Source of the DNA: Rikenellaceae bacterium
Lineage (GTDB): Bacteria > Bacteroidota > Bacteroidia > Bacteroidales > Rikenellaceae
Reading direction: 5' to 3'
NCBI GenBank assembly: GCA_015060105.1
Contig: SUZD01000001.1
Span: 1-64,000, forward strand
Length of the DNA: 64,000 nucleotides
Below are positions 29,866 to 40,427 of this stretch, one piece after another (positions within the stretch are counted from its first letter, which is position 1; every line of letters starts with the position of its first letter). A program made the position numbers and the translations under genes. The notes under the pieces were generated by a model that was given only the letters and a program-made list of their open reading frames with translations, was not told the origin of the DNA and did not search any database.

Positions 29866-30663
29866 GTGAAGAAATCAAGCACTTTTGCACTCATCACGGG
29901 AGGCAGTTCGGGCATTGGCAAATGCTATGCCGAGCAGCTTGCCGAAAAGGGTTATAATATCCTGACTATCAGCAATCAAAAGGAGCAAAACGAAGAGGTT
30001 GCCGAGCATATTTCACAGACCTACAACGTACGCGCGATAGCCCTTTACAAAGACCTTTCGGACAAAAATTCGGCAAGCGAAATTTACGCTTTTTGCAAGG
30101 CGGAAAAACTCGAAATCGAGATACTGATTAACAACGCAGGAATACTCTTATTTGACCCGCTAAACAAGACTTCGGATACCAAGATTGATGTGGCGTTGGG
30201 GCTGCACGTTCACACCCCGACAATGCTTTGCAAATTGTTCGGAGCCGACATGTGTCAGCGCGGACACGGACATATTCTGATAATGTCATCGGCAACCGTG
30301 CGCCTGGCCTACCCCACCATCTCGGTTTACAATGCAACCAAAAGTTATCTTCGCAACTTTGCGGCCTCGTTATGGTACGAATTGCGCCCTCACGGAGTAA
30401 GCATAACCACCGTCTATCCAGGCGCAATCGACACTCCATTATACTCGCTCGAAGAGCGTTATCGCAAACCATTGCGAGCTTTGGGTGTAATGATGCCTGC
30501 CGAAAGACTTGCACGCAAGGCGTTACGCCGAATGTTCCGCCGCCGTAAGAACTACACCCCCGGCTGGTTTACCAAATTTGTGGTGTGCGTTGCGCCACTC
30601 ATTCCCGATTGCGTCATTCTATGGGCAATGCGACACCCGAAACTCCGACACATTTTCCAATAA
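29866..30663 (+). CDS. SDR family oxidoreductase
   Basis: FALITGGSSGIGKCYAEQLAEKGYNIL...INNAG...SSATVRLAYPTISVYNATKSYL; GTG start. Confidence 0.9.
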   Translation: MKKSSTFALITGGSSGIGKCYAEQLAEKGYNILTISNQKEQNEEVAEHISQTYNVRAIALYKDLSDKNSASEIYAFCKAEKLEIEILINNAGILLFDPLNKTSDTKIDVALGLHVHTPTMLCKLFGADMCQRGHGHILIMSSATVRLAYPTISVYNATKSYLRNFAASLWYELRPHGVSITTVYPGAIDTPLYSLEERYRKPLRALGVMMPAERLARKALRRMFRRRKNYTPGWFTKFVVCVAPLIPDCVILWAMRHPKLRHIFQ

Positions 30664-30669
30664 CAACAA

Positions 30670-30700
30670 AAGGCGTATCCCTGCGGGACACGCCTTTTTA
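30670..30700. terminator. Bidirectional terminator between convergent genes
   Basis: AAAAGGCGTaTCCC-TGC-GGGAcACGCCTTTTT (one mismatch). Confidence 0.8.
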
Positions 30701-30720
30701 TTAAGAAGTTATCAGACCTA

Positions 30721-31692
30721 TTAGTTATTACGGGCTGCCACAAAGTCGCACATCGCCTCCATTGCGCTACGCACCTCGGAGTCGGGGTAAGATGCAACAA
30801 TACTGCGAGCCTCAACAATAAATTCGTCCATCACGTCGGCCGCAGCACGCAAACCGCCATTCTCGGCAACCAATCGGCACACCTCGGCCAACGACTCATC
30901 GGAGCCCTCATTAACCAACCGCATACAGCGTTCACGCAAAGCCTCGCTCTGCTCCATAACGCACAACAACGGAAGGGTTATCTTACCTTCGTGCAAATCG
31001 TTAAACGACGGCTTGCCCGTTGCGGCATCGGCATCGTAGTCCAACAAATCGTCTTTGATTTGAAATGCCATACCAAGCGCACGGCCCCAACGGAACATCT
31101 TATCTATCGCCTCGTCGTCGGCACCAACCGCCAACGCACCAACCGCAGCGCTTGTAGCCAAAAGTACGGCCGTCTTTTTGTAGATTATATCAAAATAGAG
31201 TTCTCGCGTCATATTGCGACGGCGATTGCACTCATTCTGCACAATCTCGCCCGTACACAGCTCCTTCATCGCACCGATAATGTAGCGGGGGATATCATAG
31301 TGGCCACTTGTAAGACCTCGTTCAAAGGCGGCAGCGAGAATAAAATCGCCACACAGCACTGCACTATTTGCGCCCCAACGGCTATTAACCGAAGGGTTAC
31401 CGCGACGCATATCCGACTCATCAATCACATCATCGTGAACAAGCGAAGCGGTATGCACCATCTCGACCAACATAGCAGCCAGATAGCTACGTTCACCAAG
31501 AGATTGGGTGGCGTGCAGACGCGACGCAAGCAAAACCAACGATGGTCGAACTGCCTTACCCGTATTCTCGATTATGTAGTCCAACATCGATTGCACAAAG
31601 GGGTCATCGGCAACCATATTGCTACGCATATAGTCGCGACACTCGTGCAGCTCTTTTTCGATAGGCTTGCGTATCTGCTCCAAAAGGGTCAT
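30721..31692 (-). CDS. Polyprenyl (isoprenyl) diphosphate synthase
   Basis: Start trimmed to MTLLEQIRKPIEKEL; LVHDDVIDESDMRRGNPSVNSRWGANSAVLCGDF; FQIKDDLLDY. Confidence 0.93.
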   Translation of the reverse strand: MTLLEQIRKPIEKELHECRDYMRSNMVADDPFVQSMLDYIIENTGKAVRPSLVLLASRLHATQSLGERSYLAAMLVEMVHTASLVHDDVIDESDMRRGNPSVNSRWGANSAVLCGDFILAAAFERGLTSGHYDIPRYIIGAMKELCTGEIVQNECNRRRNMTRELYFDIIYKKTAVLLATSAAVGALAVGADDEAIDKMFRWGRALGMAFQIKDDLLDYDADAATGKPSFNDLHEGKITLPLLCVMEQSEALRERCMRLVNEGSDESLAEVCRLVAENGGLRAAADVMDEFIVEARSIVASYPDSEVRSAMEAMCDFVAARNN

Positions 31693-31816
31693 AATGATTA
31701 TTATTTCGGGTGCAAATGTACTATTTTTTTCGTGAACATTCACCTTTTACTACGACAAAAGCCAAAATCTCAACTTTTTTTAGTTACTTTGCACCTTTAT
31801 TTATAAAGCACCAAAT

Positions 31817-34261
31817 ATGAATCGTAAAAATATTCTGCTGAAAATAGCCACTTATGTCGGTATTCCGTTGCTTTTTGCGCTGGTCTGCGCCGTATATTTC
31901 TACCCGCAATTAGATGGTGAAGTTATTCCGTCCAACGACGTCACCCAATACGAGGGTATGAGCCGCGACATCAAAGATATGCGCGACCTCGAAGGTGTCG
32001 ATACCGGCTGGACAGGTCGTATGTTTGGTGGTATGCCCGCCTATCTGATTACGGTCAAATACCCCGCCACAATCATTCGCAACTCGGCAAATGCAGTGCA
32101 AAAGGCCATCGGACAACCCATCGGATTCATCGTTATTGCGATGTTGAGCTTCTGGCTGATGCTCGTCATGTTCGGTGTAAACCCGTGGGTAGGACTTATA
32201 TCGTCGCTTGCCTACGGACTTTCGACCTACTTTTTCATAATCATCGGAGCTGGACACGTTACCAAGATGTGGGCATTGGCCTATGCTCCATTGCTGATTG
32301 GCGGCGTAGCCTACACCTATCGCAAAAACATCTGGTTGGGCGGTGCGCTTACAGCCCTTTTCGCTGCCATTGAGATTGGCGCAGGACACCCGCAGATTAC
32401 CTACTACTTCGGACTTATCATTGCAGCATACGCAATCAACGAGTTTGTAATGGCTGTGCGCAACAAAACTCTCGGCCACTTTGCAAAAGCAACCGCTATT
32501 CTGCTCGTCGCTGCTGCTCTTTCGGTGGGCGCCAACTACTCGTCGTTGCACTACACCATGAGCCACTCATCAGAGACCACTCGTGGAGGCTCGGATTTGG
32601 CAAAAGAGAGCTCCGACAAAGGTGGAGGCCTTGACCTTGAATATGCAACACAATGGAGTTACGGCAAAGCCGAGACACTAAATACATTCATTCCCGACCT
32701 TATGGGTGGCGCTTCGGGCGACGGTTTCAGCACCGATGGCCCCGTTGCCAAATCATTGGCGAAATATGGCGCGCGCGACATCGCAGTTCAACTCCCAGCA
32801 TATTGGGGTGACCAACCCTACACCGCAGGCCCGACATACATCGGAGCCGTTGCAATATTCTTTGCGTTGCTCGGAGCATTATTGCTCGAAGGTCGCAAGA
32901 AGTGGTGGATTATCGGCGTCAGCATACTCGCCATTATGCTCGCTTGGGGTAGTAATATGATGTGGTTTACGGAGCTTGCATTCAAAGTGCTGCCCGGCTA
33001 CAATAAGTTCCGTACTGTGTCGATGACTCTCGCTATTGTTGAGTTCACCGTACCCCTGCTCGGTGCTCTTGCATTGGCAAAGATGTGGGAGGGGGTTGAT
33101 AGAAGAAAGCTACTCCGAAGCACCTATATTGCTGCGGGCGTCACAGGAGGAATTGCCCTTATCTGCGCGCTGTTTGGTAGTTCGCTTTTCGACATGACCT
33201 CGCCCATTGATGCGCATCTGGGTCTGCCCGGCGATGTATTGGACGCCATGCAACAAGAGCGCGCATCGATACTCAGTGCAGATGCAGTTCGTTCGTTGCT
33301 TTTCGTTGCGTTGAGTGCAGGCGTTGTTCTGCTTTGGGGCGTTGGCAAACTTCGCAAATGGGCACTCATAGCGTGCTGTGCTGCGTTGGTATTGGCAGAT
33401 ATGTTGCCTGTAAATCATCGTTATCTGCCCACGATGAACGAGGAGTCGAGATTCGAGGCTCCCAAAGAGCTTGACGTTGAGCCGACACCTGCCGACCTCT
33501 ACATTCTTCAAGACGAGGAGCCCGGTTTCCGTGTACAAAACCTTGCGGTGAGCACCTTCAATGATGCAACAACCTCGTACTTCCACCGCTCGGTCGGAGG
33601 TTATCACGGAGCCAAATTAAGCCGTTACCAAGACCTCATAGAGCACTATCTGGGCGACCCCACGAGCGAGGTTTACAGAATGCTCAACACCAAATACACC
33701 ATCTCGATTGACAAAGAGAACGGACAATATGCAATTAAGACTCACCCCGAGCGTTTGGGTGCAGCTTGGTTTGTCGATAGAGTGCTGACCGTAAGTTCGC
33801 CACAAGATGAGATTGCTGCTGTTGGACAAATAGACCTCGCTTGCGAAGCGGTTGTCGATGAGCATTTTGCAGAGCAGTACAACAAAGCCGTACTCGACAG
33901 CGTTGATCAACAGGCCTCTATCAAACTCATCTCATATCGTCCCCACCGCTTGGGTTACCGAAGCAGTTCGCAAACCGACGAGATTGCCGTTTTCTCGGAG
34001 ATATACTATCCCAATGGTTGGAGCGTTACCATTGATGGCGAGCCTGCCGAATATTTCCGAGCAAACTATGTACTGCGTGCAATGGTAATCCCCGCAGGAG
34101 AGCACTATATTGAGTGGACTTTCAACATTCCCGATTTCGACAAGGTCGAGAGCGTAACACTCACCTGCTCGATTATCATACTTGTCGCCATTGTGGCCGC
34201 AGCAGTTGCAACATTTATCCAACGCAAAAAGAGAAAAACAAGCGATGAAACAGGAAGATAA
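31817..34261 (+). CDS. YfhO family multi-pass membrane protein
   Basis: MPAYLITVKYPATIIR, multiple TM segments, C-terminal GWSVTIDGEPAEYFRANYVLRAMVIPAGEHYIEW. Confidence 0.85.
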   Translation: MNRKNILLKIATYVGIPLLFALVCAVYFYPQLDGEVIPSNDVTQYEGMSRDIKDMRDLEGVDTGWTGRMFGGMPAYLITVKYPATIIRNSANAVQKAIGQPIGFIVIAMLSFWLMLVMFGVNPWVGLISSLAYGLSTYFFIIIGAGHVTKMWALAYAPLLIGGVAYTYRKNIWLGGALTALFAAIEIGAGHPQITYYFGLIIAAYAINEFVMAVRNKTLGHFAKATAILLVAAALSVGANYSSLHYTMSHSSETTRGGSDLAKESSDKGGGLDLEYATQWSYGKAETLNTFIPDLMGGASGDGFSTDGPVAKSLAKYGARDIAVQLPAYWGDQPYTAGPTYIGAVAIFFALLGALLLEGRKKWWIIGVSILAIMLAWGSNMMWFTELAFKVLPGYNKFRTVSMTLAIVEFTVPLLGALALAKMWEGVDRRKLLRSTYIAAGVTGGIALICALFGSSLFDMTSPIDAHLGLPGDVLDAMQQERASILSADAVRSLLFVALSAGVVLLWGVGKLRKWALIACCAALVLADMLPVNHRYLPTMNEESRFEAPKELDVEPTPADLYILQDEEPGFRVQNLAVSTFNDATTSYFHRSVGGYHGAKLSRYQDLIEHYLGDPTSEVYRMLNTKYTISIDKENGQYAIKTHPERLGAAWFVDRVLTVSSPQDEIAAVGQIDLACEAVVDEHFAEQYNKAVLDSVDQQASIKLISYRPHRLGYRSSSQTDEIAVFSEIYYPNGWSVTIDGEPAEYFRANYVLRAMVIPAGEHYIEWTFNIPDFDKVESVTLTCSIIILVAIVAAAVATFIQRKKRKTSDETGR

Positions 34262-35120
34262 AAAGATTAAACGACTCATTCGTCGTTCATACCTGATTTC
34301 GACAATCAGTATCGCAATGGTGCTGTTCCTACTTGGTACAGCCACCTACATCATGAACGGATTGTTGCAAGCGACCAACACCATTCGCGAGAATGTGGCT
34401 ATGAATATTATGCTCAACAACAATTCGGAGCAGGTTTACGATTCGCTCAAAACCGTTCTCAAAGCGAGTGACGAGGTCAAAAAAGTACGCCTAATCAGCA
34501 AAGCGCAAGCTGCCGAGGATTTCAAAGAGTATGTGGGCGAGGATTTCGAGGCGTTCCTCGGAAGCAACCCACTGCCCGATTCGTTCGAGATTATGCTCAA
34601 TGCCGACTGCTCAACTCCCGCAATCGTTGACTCGCTGGCACAATGTTGGCAGGCTTGGCCCGAAGTGATGGAGGTAGTATATCCCAAAAGCACAATTCAG
34701 ACCGTCGAGGAGAACCTCAAACGCTTCAATGTTGTACTCGCAATGATGGCCATCTCGCTTCTGGTCATCACTCTGATTCTGCTACGCAACACAATCCGCA
34801 TGACAATCAACGCCCGTCGCCGACTTATCGACACTATGCGTTTGGTGGGTGCAACACGTTGGTTTATCATGCGTCCGTTCCTTGCAAAAAGTATCGGAAA
34901 CGGACTATTGGCAGGAGTTATCGCCTCGTTGATGTTGGCAGGTATGGTGATTGCGACAGGAAAGGGTTTGCCCGAGTTGGCGTTCGTGGTTGATGACTCT
35001 GCATTACTGATGGTTTGCGGAGGCATGGTCGTTTTGGGCATTTTGCTCTCGCTTGTATTCACAGCTGCGGCTGTCAATCGCGCTATCCGTATGCGCGGAG
35101 GAGAAGTTTATATATATTAA
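34245..35120 (+). CDS. ftsX: FtsX-like cell-division permease
   Basis: Start trimmed to MKQEDKKIKRLIRRSYLISTISIAMVLFLLG; LIDTMRLVGATRWFIMRPFLAKSIGNGLLAG; overlaps the preceding gene by 17 nt. Confidence 0.88.
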   Translation: MKQEDKKIKRLIRRSYLISTISIAMVLFLLGTATYIMNGLLQATNTIRENVAMNIMLNNNSEQVYDSLKTVLKASDEVKKVRLISKAQAAEDFKEYVGEDFEAFLGSNPLPDSFEIMLNADCSTPAIVDSLAQCWQAWPEVMEVVYPKSTIQTVEENLKRFNVVLAMMAISLLVITLILLRNTIRMTINARRRLIDTMRLVGATRWFIMRPFLAKSIGNGLLAGVIASLMLAGMVIATGKGLPELAFVVDDSALLMVCGGMVVLGILLSLVFTAAAVNRAIRMRGGEVYIY

Positions 35121-35130
35121 AAACATAAAT

Positions 35131-35385
35131 ATGGCACAACAACCAATCAAACAGACCGAGCAGGCCGATTCGGAAAACAAAATGGCACTCGGCAAAAAAA
35201 ATCTGATAATGATGGCTATCGGCGTCATTGTAATCGTTATTGGCTTTGTACTTATGGCCGGTGGTGGTAGCGACGACCCTACCGCCTTCAACTACGAGAT
35301 GTTTAGTTTCCGTAGAATTACACTTGCGCCTATTTTGGTTATTGGCGGATTTGTTTTCGAGGTATTTGCCATAATGAAAAAATAG
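35131..35385 (+). CDS. DUF3098 family small membrane protein
   Basis: Start trimmed to MAQQPIKQTEQ; GKKNLIMMAIGVIVIVIGFVLMAGGGSDDPTAFNYEMFSFRRITLAPILVIGGFVFEVFAIM. Confidence 0.85.
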   Translation: MAQQPIKQTEQADSENKMALGKKNLIMMAIGVIVIVIGFVLMAGGGSDDPTAFNYEMFSFRRITLAPILVIGGFVFEVFAIMKK

Positions 35386-35391
35386 ACGATA

Positions 35392-36201
35392 ATGGGATTT
35401 TTCGAATCGATAATACTCGGCCTCGTACAAGGCCTGACAGAGTTTCTCCCCGTAAGTAGTAGCGGACACCTGCAAATTGCCAAAGCACTACTCGGTGTGG
35501 AGATTCCCGACAACCTCACATTTGACGTCACACTGCACGTTGCAACAGTATTGAGCACAATCTGCATCTTGCACAAAGAGGTATTCTCGTTGGTTAAGGG
35601 CGTTTGCAAATTCCAATACAATGCCGAAACACAATACGCGCTCAAAATATTGTTGTCGATGATTCCTGTCGGCATCGTGGGCTTTGTGTTCGACGACGAG
35701 TTGAATCAAATGCTCGCCTCGCCCGCTATTTTGGTAATCGTGGGAGCTATGTTGCTGTTCACTGCGGCACTGCTCACATTTGCAACATACGCCAAACCGC
35801 GCCCCAAAGAGACGATCTCGTATGGTAACGCCTTTATCATCGGTTTGAGCCAAGCGGTTGCTTCGCTTCCGGGTTTAAGCCGTTCGGGTACTACCATCGC
35901 AACAGGCCTTCTGCTTGGCAACAAGAAGGAGAGTGTGGCGCAATTCTCGTTCCTGATGGTAATAATCCCCATCTTGGGCAAAGCTTTCCTCGATATTATC
36001 AGTGGCGATATGGCAGGCAGTATCAGTGGCCCCGACGGCATTGGCGTTGGCTCATTGATTGCCGGCTTTGTAGCTGCATTTGTTTCGGGAGCTTTCGCTT
36101 GCCGATTTATGATTGAGATTGTTAAACGAAGCAAACTCGTTTGGTTTGCAGTATATTGTGCGGTGGTTGGCTCGATTTCAATCATCTCTTATTTCATCTA
36201 A
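35392..36201 (+). CDS. uppP: Undecaprenyl-diphosphatase
   Basis: LGLVQGLTEFLPVSSSGHLQIAKALLG...SLPGLSRSGTTIATGLLLG. Confidence 0.96.
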   Translation: MGFFESIILGLVQGLTEFLPVSSSGHLQIAKALLGVEIPDNLTFDVTLHVATVLSTICILHKEVFSLVKGVCKFQYNAETQYALKILLSMIPVGIVGFVFDDELNQMLASPAILVIVGAMLLFTAALLTFATYAKPRPKETISYGNAFIIGLSQAVASLPGLSRSGTTIATGLLLGNKKESVAQFSFLMVIIPILGKAFLDIISGDMAGSISGPDGIGVGSLIAGFVAAFVSGAFACRFMIEIVKRSKLVWFAVYCAVVGSISIISYFI

Positions 36202-36205
36202 CAGA

Positions 36206-36949
36206 ATGGAGTACAACAACATAACCCCCGAAACCGATTTCACCGAGGGTGTCGTAATAAGCATCGACAAGCCTTATGGTTGGACCTCGGCCGACGTGGT
36301 GCGAAAACTCAAATTCCTGCTGACCAAAATCAGCGGACATCGCAAACTCAAAGTCGGACACGCAGGAACACTTGACCCGCTTGCGACGGGAGTACTTTTG
36401 GTGTGCGTTGGCAAGGCGACCAAACAGGCAGATGCGCTGCAAGCCGAGCGCAAGGAGTATATCGCCGAGGTTACTCTCGGAGCAACAACACCGAGTTTCG
36501 ATTTGGAGCACCCTATCGACCGAACCTACCCGACCGAGCACATCACGCCAGAGTTGGTCGAGAAAGCATTGCTGGATTTGACCGGCGAGCGTTACCAAAC
36601 ACCACCTATCTACTCGGCAAAGAAAATTGAGGGTCGAAGAGCCTATGATTTTGCTCGCGAGGGCGAAGAGTTGGAGATGGAGATTCGTCGAACACTTATA
36701 AATATATATAATATTGAGGTGTTGGAAATGGCACTGCCGCGCATCACTATTCGCGTGGAGTGCAGCAAAGGAACCTACATTCGTTCACTTGCGCAGGAGA
36801 TTGGCGAAAAGCTCGATAGTGGAGCACACCTGACAATGTTGCGCCGCACAAAAAGCGGAGAGCACACGGTCGAAAAAGCCTATAATCTCGATGAACTGCT
36901 AAAAATGTTGCAGGAAATGAAACAAAATCGCGCAAACAACGTAATATAA
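36206..36949 (+). CDS. truB: tRNA pseudouridine(55) synthase
   Basis: Start trimmed to [30 protein letters not shown]...[19 protein letters not shown]. Confidence 0.96.
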   Translation: MEYNNITPETDFTEGVVISIDKPYGWTSADVVRKLKFLLTKISGHRKLKVGHAGTLDPLATGVLLVCVGKATKQADALQAERKEYIAEVTLGATTPSFDLEHPIDRTYPTEHITPELVEKALLDLTGERYQTPPIYSAKKIEGRRAYDFAREGEELEMEIRRTLINIYNIEVLEMALPRITIRVECSKGTYIRSLAQEIGEKLDSGAHLTMLRRTKSGEHTVEKAYNLDELLKMLQEMKQNRANNVI

Positions 36950-36980
36950 ATGTTATACGTCGTCTAAAAAACAAGTTGTT

Positions 36981-38030
36981 ATGAAACTTTCTCAATACAA
37001 TTACCCGTTCAACGCCGATCTTATCGCACAATACCCCGCCCCCTGCCGTGACGAGGCTAAACTTATGGTGGTAAATCGTGCCAAAGGCAAAATCCAACAC
37101 CGCACGTTCAAAGATATTTTGGAGTATTTCGGTGCAGGCGATATGATGATTTTCAACAACACCAAAGTCTTTCCTGCACGCCTCTATGGTAACAAAGAGA
37201 AGACAGGTGCCGAGATTGAAATCTTCTTGCTGCGCGAACTTAATGCCGAGCTCAAATTGTGGGACGTATTGGTTGATCCTGCACGCAAAATCCGTATCGG
37301 CAATAAACTCTATTTCGGAGCCGATTCGTCGTTGGTAGCCGAGGTTATCGACAACACAACTTCGCGAGGTCGCACACTTCGATTCTTGTACGACGGCCCC
37401 CACGAGGAGTTCAAAGAGTTGCTGTTCCGTATGGGCGAGACACCTCTGCCCAAGTGGATTCGCCACAAAGTAGAGCCGTTTGATGCAGACCGCTATCAAA
37501 CCATCTTCGCCAAGGAGGAGGGTGCTGTTGTCGCACCTATGTCGGGTTTGCATTTCAGCAAACACCTACTCAAACGTATGGAGATTAAAGGTGTAAATAC
37601 AGCCGACGTCACCCTACACATAGGTCTTGGCAGCTTCCGTTCGGTGGATGTCGAGGATCTCACCAAGCACAAAGTTGATTCGGAGCGCATCAACATCACC
37701 GCCGAGGCTGCACAGAAAGTAAATGAGGCCAAAGCGGCTCGCAAAAAGGTTTGTGCTGTCGGCACAAGTGTAATGCGTACTATCGAGAGCTCTGTTTCGA
37801 CCGATGGACAACTCAAACCTTACTCGGGTTGGACCAACAAGTTCATCTTTGAGCCTTACACATTCAGTGTGGCAGATTGCATGATTACCAACTTCCACGT
37901 CCCCTACTCTACACAGTTGATGATGGTATCGGCTTTCTGCGGTTACGACCTCACTATGCAGGCCTACAAAGAGGCTATCGAGAACGGCTACAAAATCGGC
38001 TCGTATGGCGATGCAATGCTGATTCTCTAA
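36981..38030 (+). CDS. queA: tRNA preQ1(34) S-adenosylmethionine ribosyltransferase-isomerase
   Basis: [20 protein letters not shown]...[13 protein letters not shown]...[10 protein letters not shown]...YGDAMLIL. Confidence 0.96.
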   Translation: MKLSQYNYPFNADLIAQYPAPCRDEAKLMVVNRAKGKIQHRTFKDILEYFGAGDMMIFNNTKVFPARLYGNKEKTGAEIEIFLLRELNAELKLWDVLVDPARKIRIGNKLYFGADSSLVAEVIDNTTSRGRTLRFLYDGPHEEFKELLFRMGETPLPKWIRHKVEPFDADRYQTIFAKEEGAVVAPMSGLHFSKHLLKRMEIKGVNTADVTLHIGLGSFRSVDVEDLTKHKVDSERINITAEAAQKVNEAKAARKKVCAVGTSVMRTIESSVSTDGQLKPYSGWTNKFIFEPYTFSVADCMITNFHVPYSTQLMMVSAFCGYDLTMQAYKEAIENGYKIGSYGDAMLIL

Positions 38031-38040
38031 TAAAAACCGG

Positions 38041-38071
38041 TTTGTATAAACTCAAAAAATCACTATATTTG
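38041..38071 (+). promoter_or_regulatory. Bacteroidetes-type promoter
   Basis: TTTG (38041-38044), 19-nt spacer, TATATTTG (38064-38071); ATG at 38093. Confidence 0.75.
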
Positions 38072-38092
38072 CACAGATTTAGCGCCTAAATT

Positions 38093-38908
38093 ATGAGCGA
38101 GAGAATATTATATATCTGTCAGGAAATTTCGCCCTATATCGCAGGTGAAACGCCTATGGGAGTCTCGACCAAAACGCTGACAACAGCGATGCAGGAAAGA
38201 GGTTTCGAAATCCGTACATTTATGCCGAGATATGGCTGTGTCAATGAAAGACGTCACCAGCTACACGAGGTTATTCGTCTGTCGGGTATGAATGTCATTA
38301 TCTGCGACAACGACCACCAACTTATCATCAAAGTAGCATCGCTGCAACCATCTCGTTTGCAGGTCTATTTCATCGATAACGAGGACTTCTTTGCACGAAA
38401 AGCGACCGTTGTAGATGCCGAAGGTAACGAGTTCGAGGACAATAGCGACCGCTCTATCTTCTTTGCTCGTGGTGTCATCGAGACCGTCAAAAAGTTGCGT
38501 TGGCAACCCGGAATCGTGCATTGTCACGGTTGGTTCTCGGCTATCGCGCCGCTATACATCCGTCACACCTTCTCGGACGACCCGCTTTTCGCCAACACCA
38601 AAATCGTAGTTTCGCTCTACGACGACGCCTTCACAAGCACCTATTCGCAAGAGTTCGGCGAAAAGATTATGCAGGAAAACTCCGGCATTGACAACATCAA
38701 CCTTCAAAATATAAGCTCTGATTCATACCAAAACCTGATGAAACTCGTTATGGATTATGCAGATGGCATTGTCATTGAAAACGAGAATGTCGCTTCGGAG
38801 TTGAAAGAGTATGCGAAAGCCTCGGGTAAACCCATTTTGGAGCGCGCAGGATTTGCCGAAGAGAATGACTATTTGGACGCTTATCAGAAATTCTACAATG
38901 AGCTTTAA
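38093..38908 (+). CDS. Glycogen/starch synthase N-terminal (GT5-like) domain protein
   Basis: ILYICQEISPYIAGETPMGVSTKTLTTAMQERGFEIRTFMPRYG...PGIVHCHGWFSAIAPLYIR; only 271 aa. Confidence 0.75.
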   Translation: MSERILYICQEISPYIAGETPMGVSTKTLTTAMQERGFEIRTFMPRYGCVNERRHQLHEVIRLSGMNVIICDNDHQLIIKVASLQPSRLQVYFIDNEDFFARKATVVDAEGNEFEDNSDRSIFFARGVIETVKKLRWQPGIVHCHGWFSAIAPLYIRHTFSDDPLFANTKIVVSLYDDAFTSTYSQEFGEKIMQENSGIDNINLQNISSDSYQNLMKLVMDYADGIVIENENVASELKEYAKASGKPILERAGFAEENDYLDAYQKFYNEL

Positions 38909-40361
38909 GAGTAGATTCAAAGGTTTATTTAAGACAGTTTCAACTATCGCGGTTGTAATTGGAGCGGCTGTTGGTTGTTCCGAGGTAAACTACGATATGG
39001 GATATGATTTCATTCCCGAATCTCAACGAATGACCCTCTGTTTTGACACCCTTTCGGGCGTTAAAACATATCTATATCGTTACGACTCCGTATTGTCGAG
39101 CAATACGGGTTTCATGTTTTTGGGACGTCAAAAAGATGATACATTCGGTCAAAGAACAAACAGCTGTATTGTCCAATATCTGCCCGTAGCTATGCCTTAT
39201 AAGGGTGGTTTCGGTATTGAGCCTATTATAGACTCGATGTTCTTGCGTGTCGAGATTTCGTCGTATGATGGTGACACCACCGTTGAGCAGAAGTTCAATG
39301 TATATGCGCTTAATAGTGATGCCGACCTCTGCTACGACTCGCTTTACTATGCGAACATCGATGTCGAAGAGTATTACAACGCCGATAGTCTGCTCTTTAC
39401 GTTCAACTACTCGGGACGCGGTAACATTGCAACCCGAATGGAGCCTACAGCTCTCGGACGCGAGTTGATGAACAAACTTGTGAGAGTCGATACTTCGGTT
39501 TACAACAACGACGACAAGTTTCGCAGCAACTTTAAGGGATTTTATATTACCCCCGACCAAAGTTCGCCTGCGAAGGCTGCGACATATCAGTTCAATCTCG
39601 AAAATGCATATATGCAGCTGTGGTTGCGCGACCATGACTCGATTGACCAAGCCAAAATCAAAGATACACTTACATCGTGGTACTATTTCTACGATGGCAA
39701 GGAGTACAAAAGTCTTTCGGTAAATGCTGCCGAGTATGACTACGCGGGCTCGACCCTGGGAGCGTTGGAGGCTTCGACAAACAACTTTACCGACACCATT
39801 ACCATTCAGCCTACAATCTATGTCCAAACCTGGGGCGGTGTTGTGTCGCGTCTGCGTCTCCCCAACTCGCTTGTTGAGCAACTCAATCAACTCAAATACA
39901 CCAAAGATGCGAATGGCAACAGCATCGAAAATTCAATCCTCATCAATCAGGCTATGCTCTACGTCAATATGAGTGACTATGTCGAAGGCAATATGGCAAC
40001 TGTTGATAAGATGGACAATGCTCCTCAGCGTTTGGGTTCGTATCTGAATATGCGTACTTCGGGAACAGCTGGTTATACACCGGCGCCTATACCCGACTAC
40101 ATGTACGACCTCGAAAAATCGCAACAAATGTCTGACGAGGACTATGTATTACCATACAACGGCTATCTAAATCGTAGCAACGGATACTACGAGCTGAACA
40201 TCTCGTCATACATTCAACAAGTGATGAAAGGTACTATGAAACAAGATATTATACTTGCTCCGTCGGCCTACGACTTTATGGGATACGGGCAAGTCGCTCT
40301 CGACGGCCTCACTCAAAGACCGATGAAGCTATCTATCACATACACCTTGATAAAGAAATAG
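38898..40361 (+). CDS. DUF4270 family lipoprotein
   Basis: Start trimmed to MSFKSRFKGLFKTVSTIAVVIGAAVGCSE; YDMGYDFIPESQ...LFLGRQKDDTFGQR-like region. Confidence 0.82.
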   Translation: MSFKSRFKGLFKTVSTIAVVIGAAVGCSEVNYDMGYDFIPESQRMTLCFDTLSGVKTYLYRYDSVLSSNTGFMFLGRQKDDTFGQRTNSCIVQYLPVAMPYKGGFGIEPIIDSMFLRVEISSYDGDTTVEQKFNVYALNSDADLCYDSLYYANIDVEEYYNADSLLFTFNYSGRGNIATRMEPTALGRELMNKLVRVDTSVYNNDDKFRSNFKGFYITPDQSSPAKAATYQFNLENAYMQLWLRDHDSIDQAKIKDTLTSWYYFYDGKEYKSLSVNAAEYDYAGSTLGALEASTNNFTDTITIQPTIYVQTWGGVVSRLRLPNSLVEQLNQLKYTKDANGNSIENSILINQAMLYVNMSDYVEGNMATVDKMDNAPQRLGSYLNMRTSGTAGYTPAPIPDYMYDLEKSQQMSDEDYVLPYNGYLNRSNGYYELNISSYIQQVMKGTMKQDIILAPSAYDFMGYGQVALDGLTQRPMKLSITYTLIKK

Positions 40362-40427
40362 AGAAAGAATAATTTGGCAGAAACCTAAATACAGTTTAGG
40401 TTTTTCGCTTTTATACGAAGATATATT

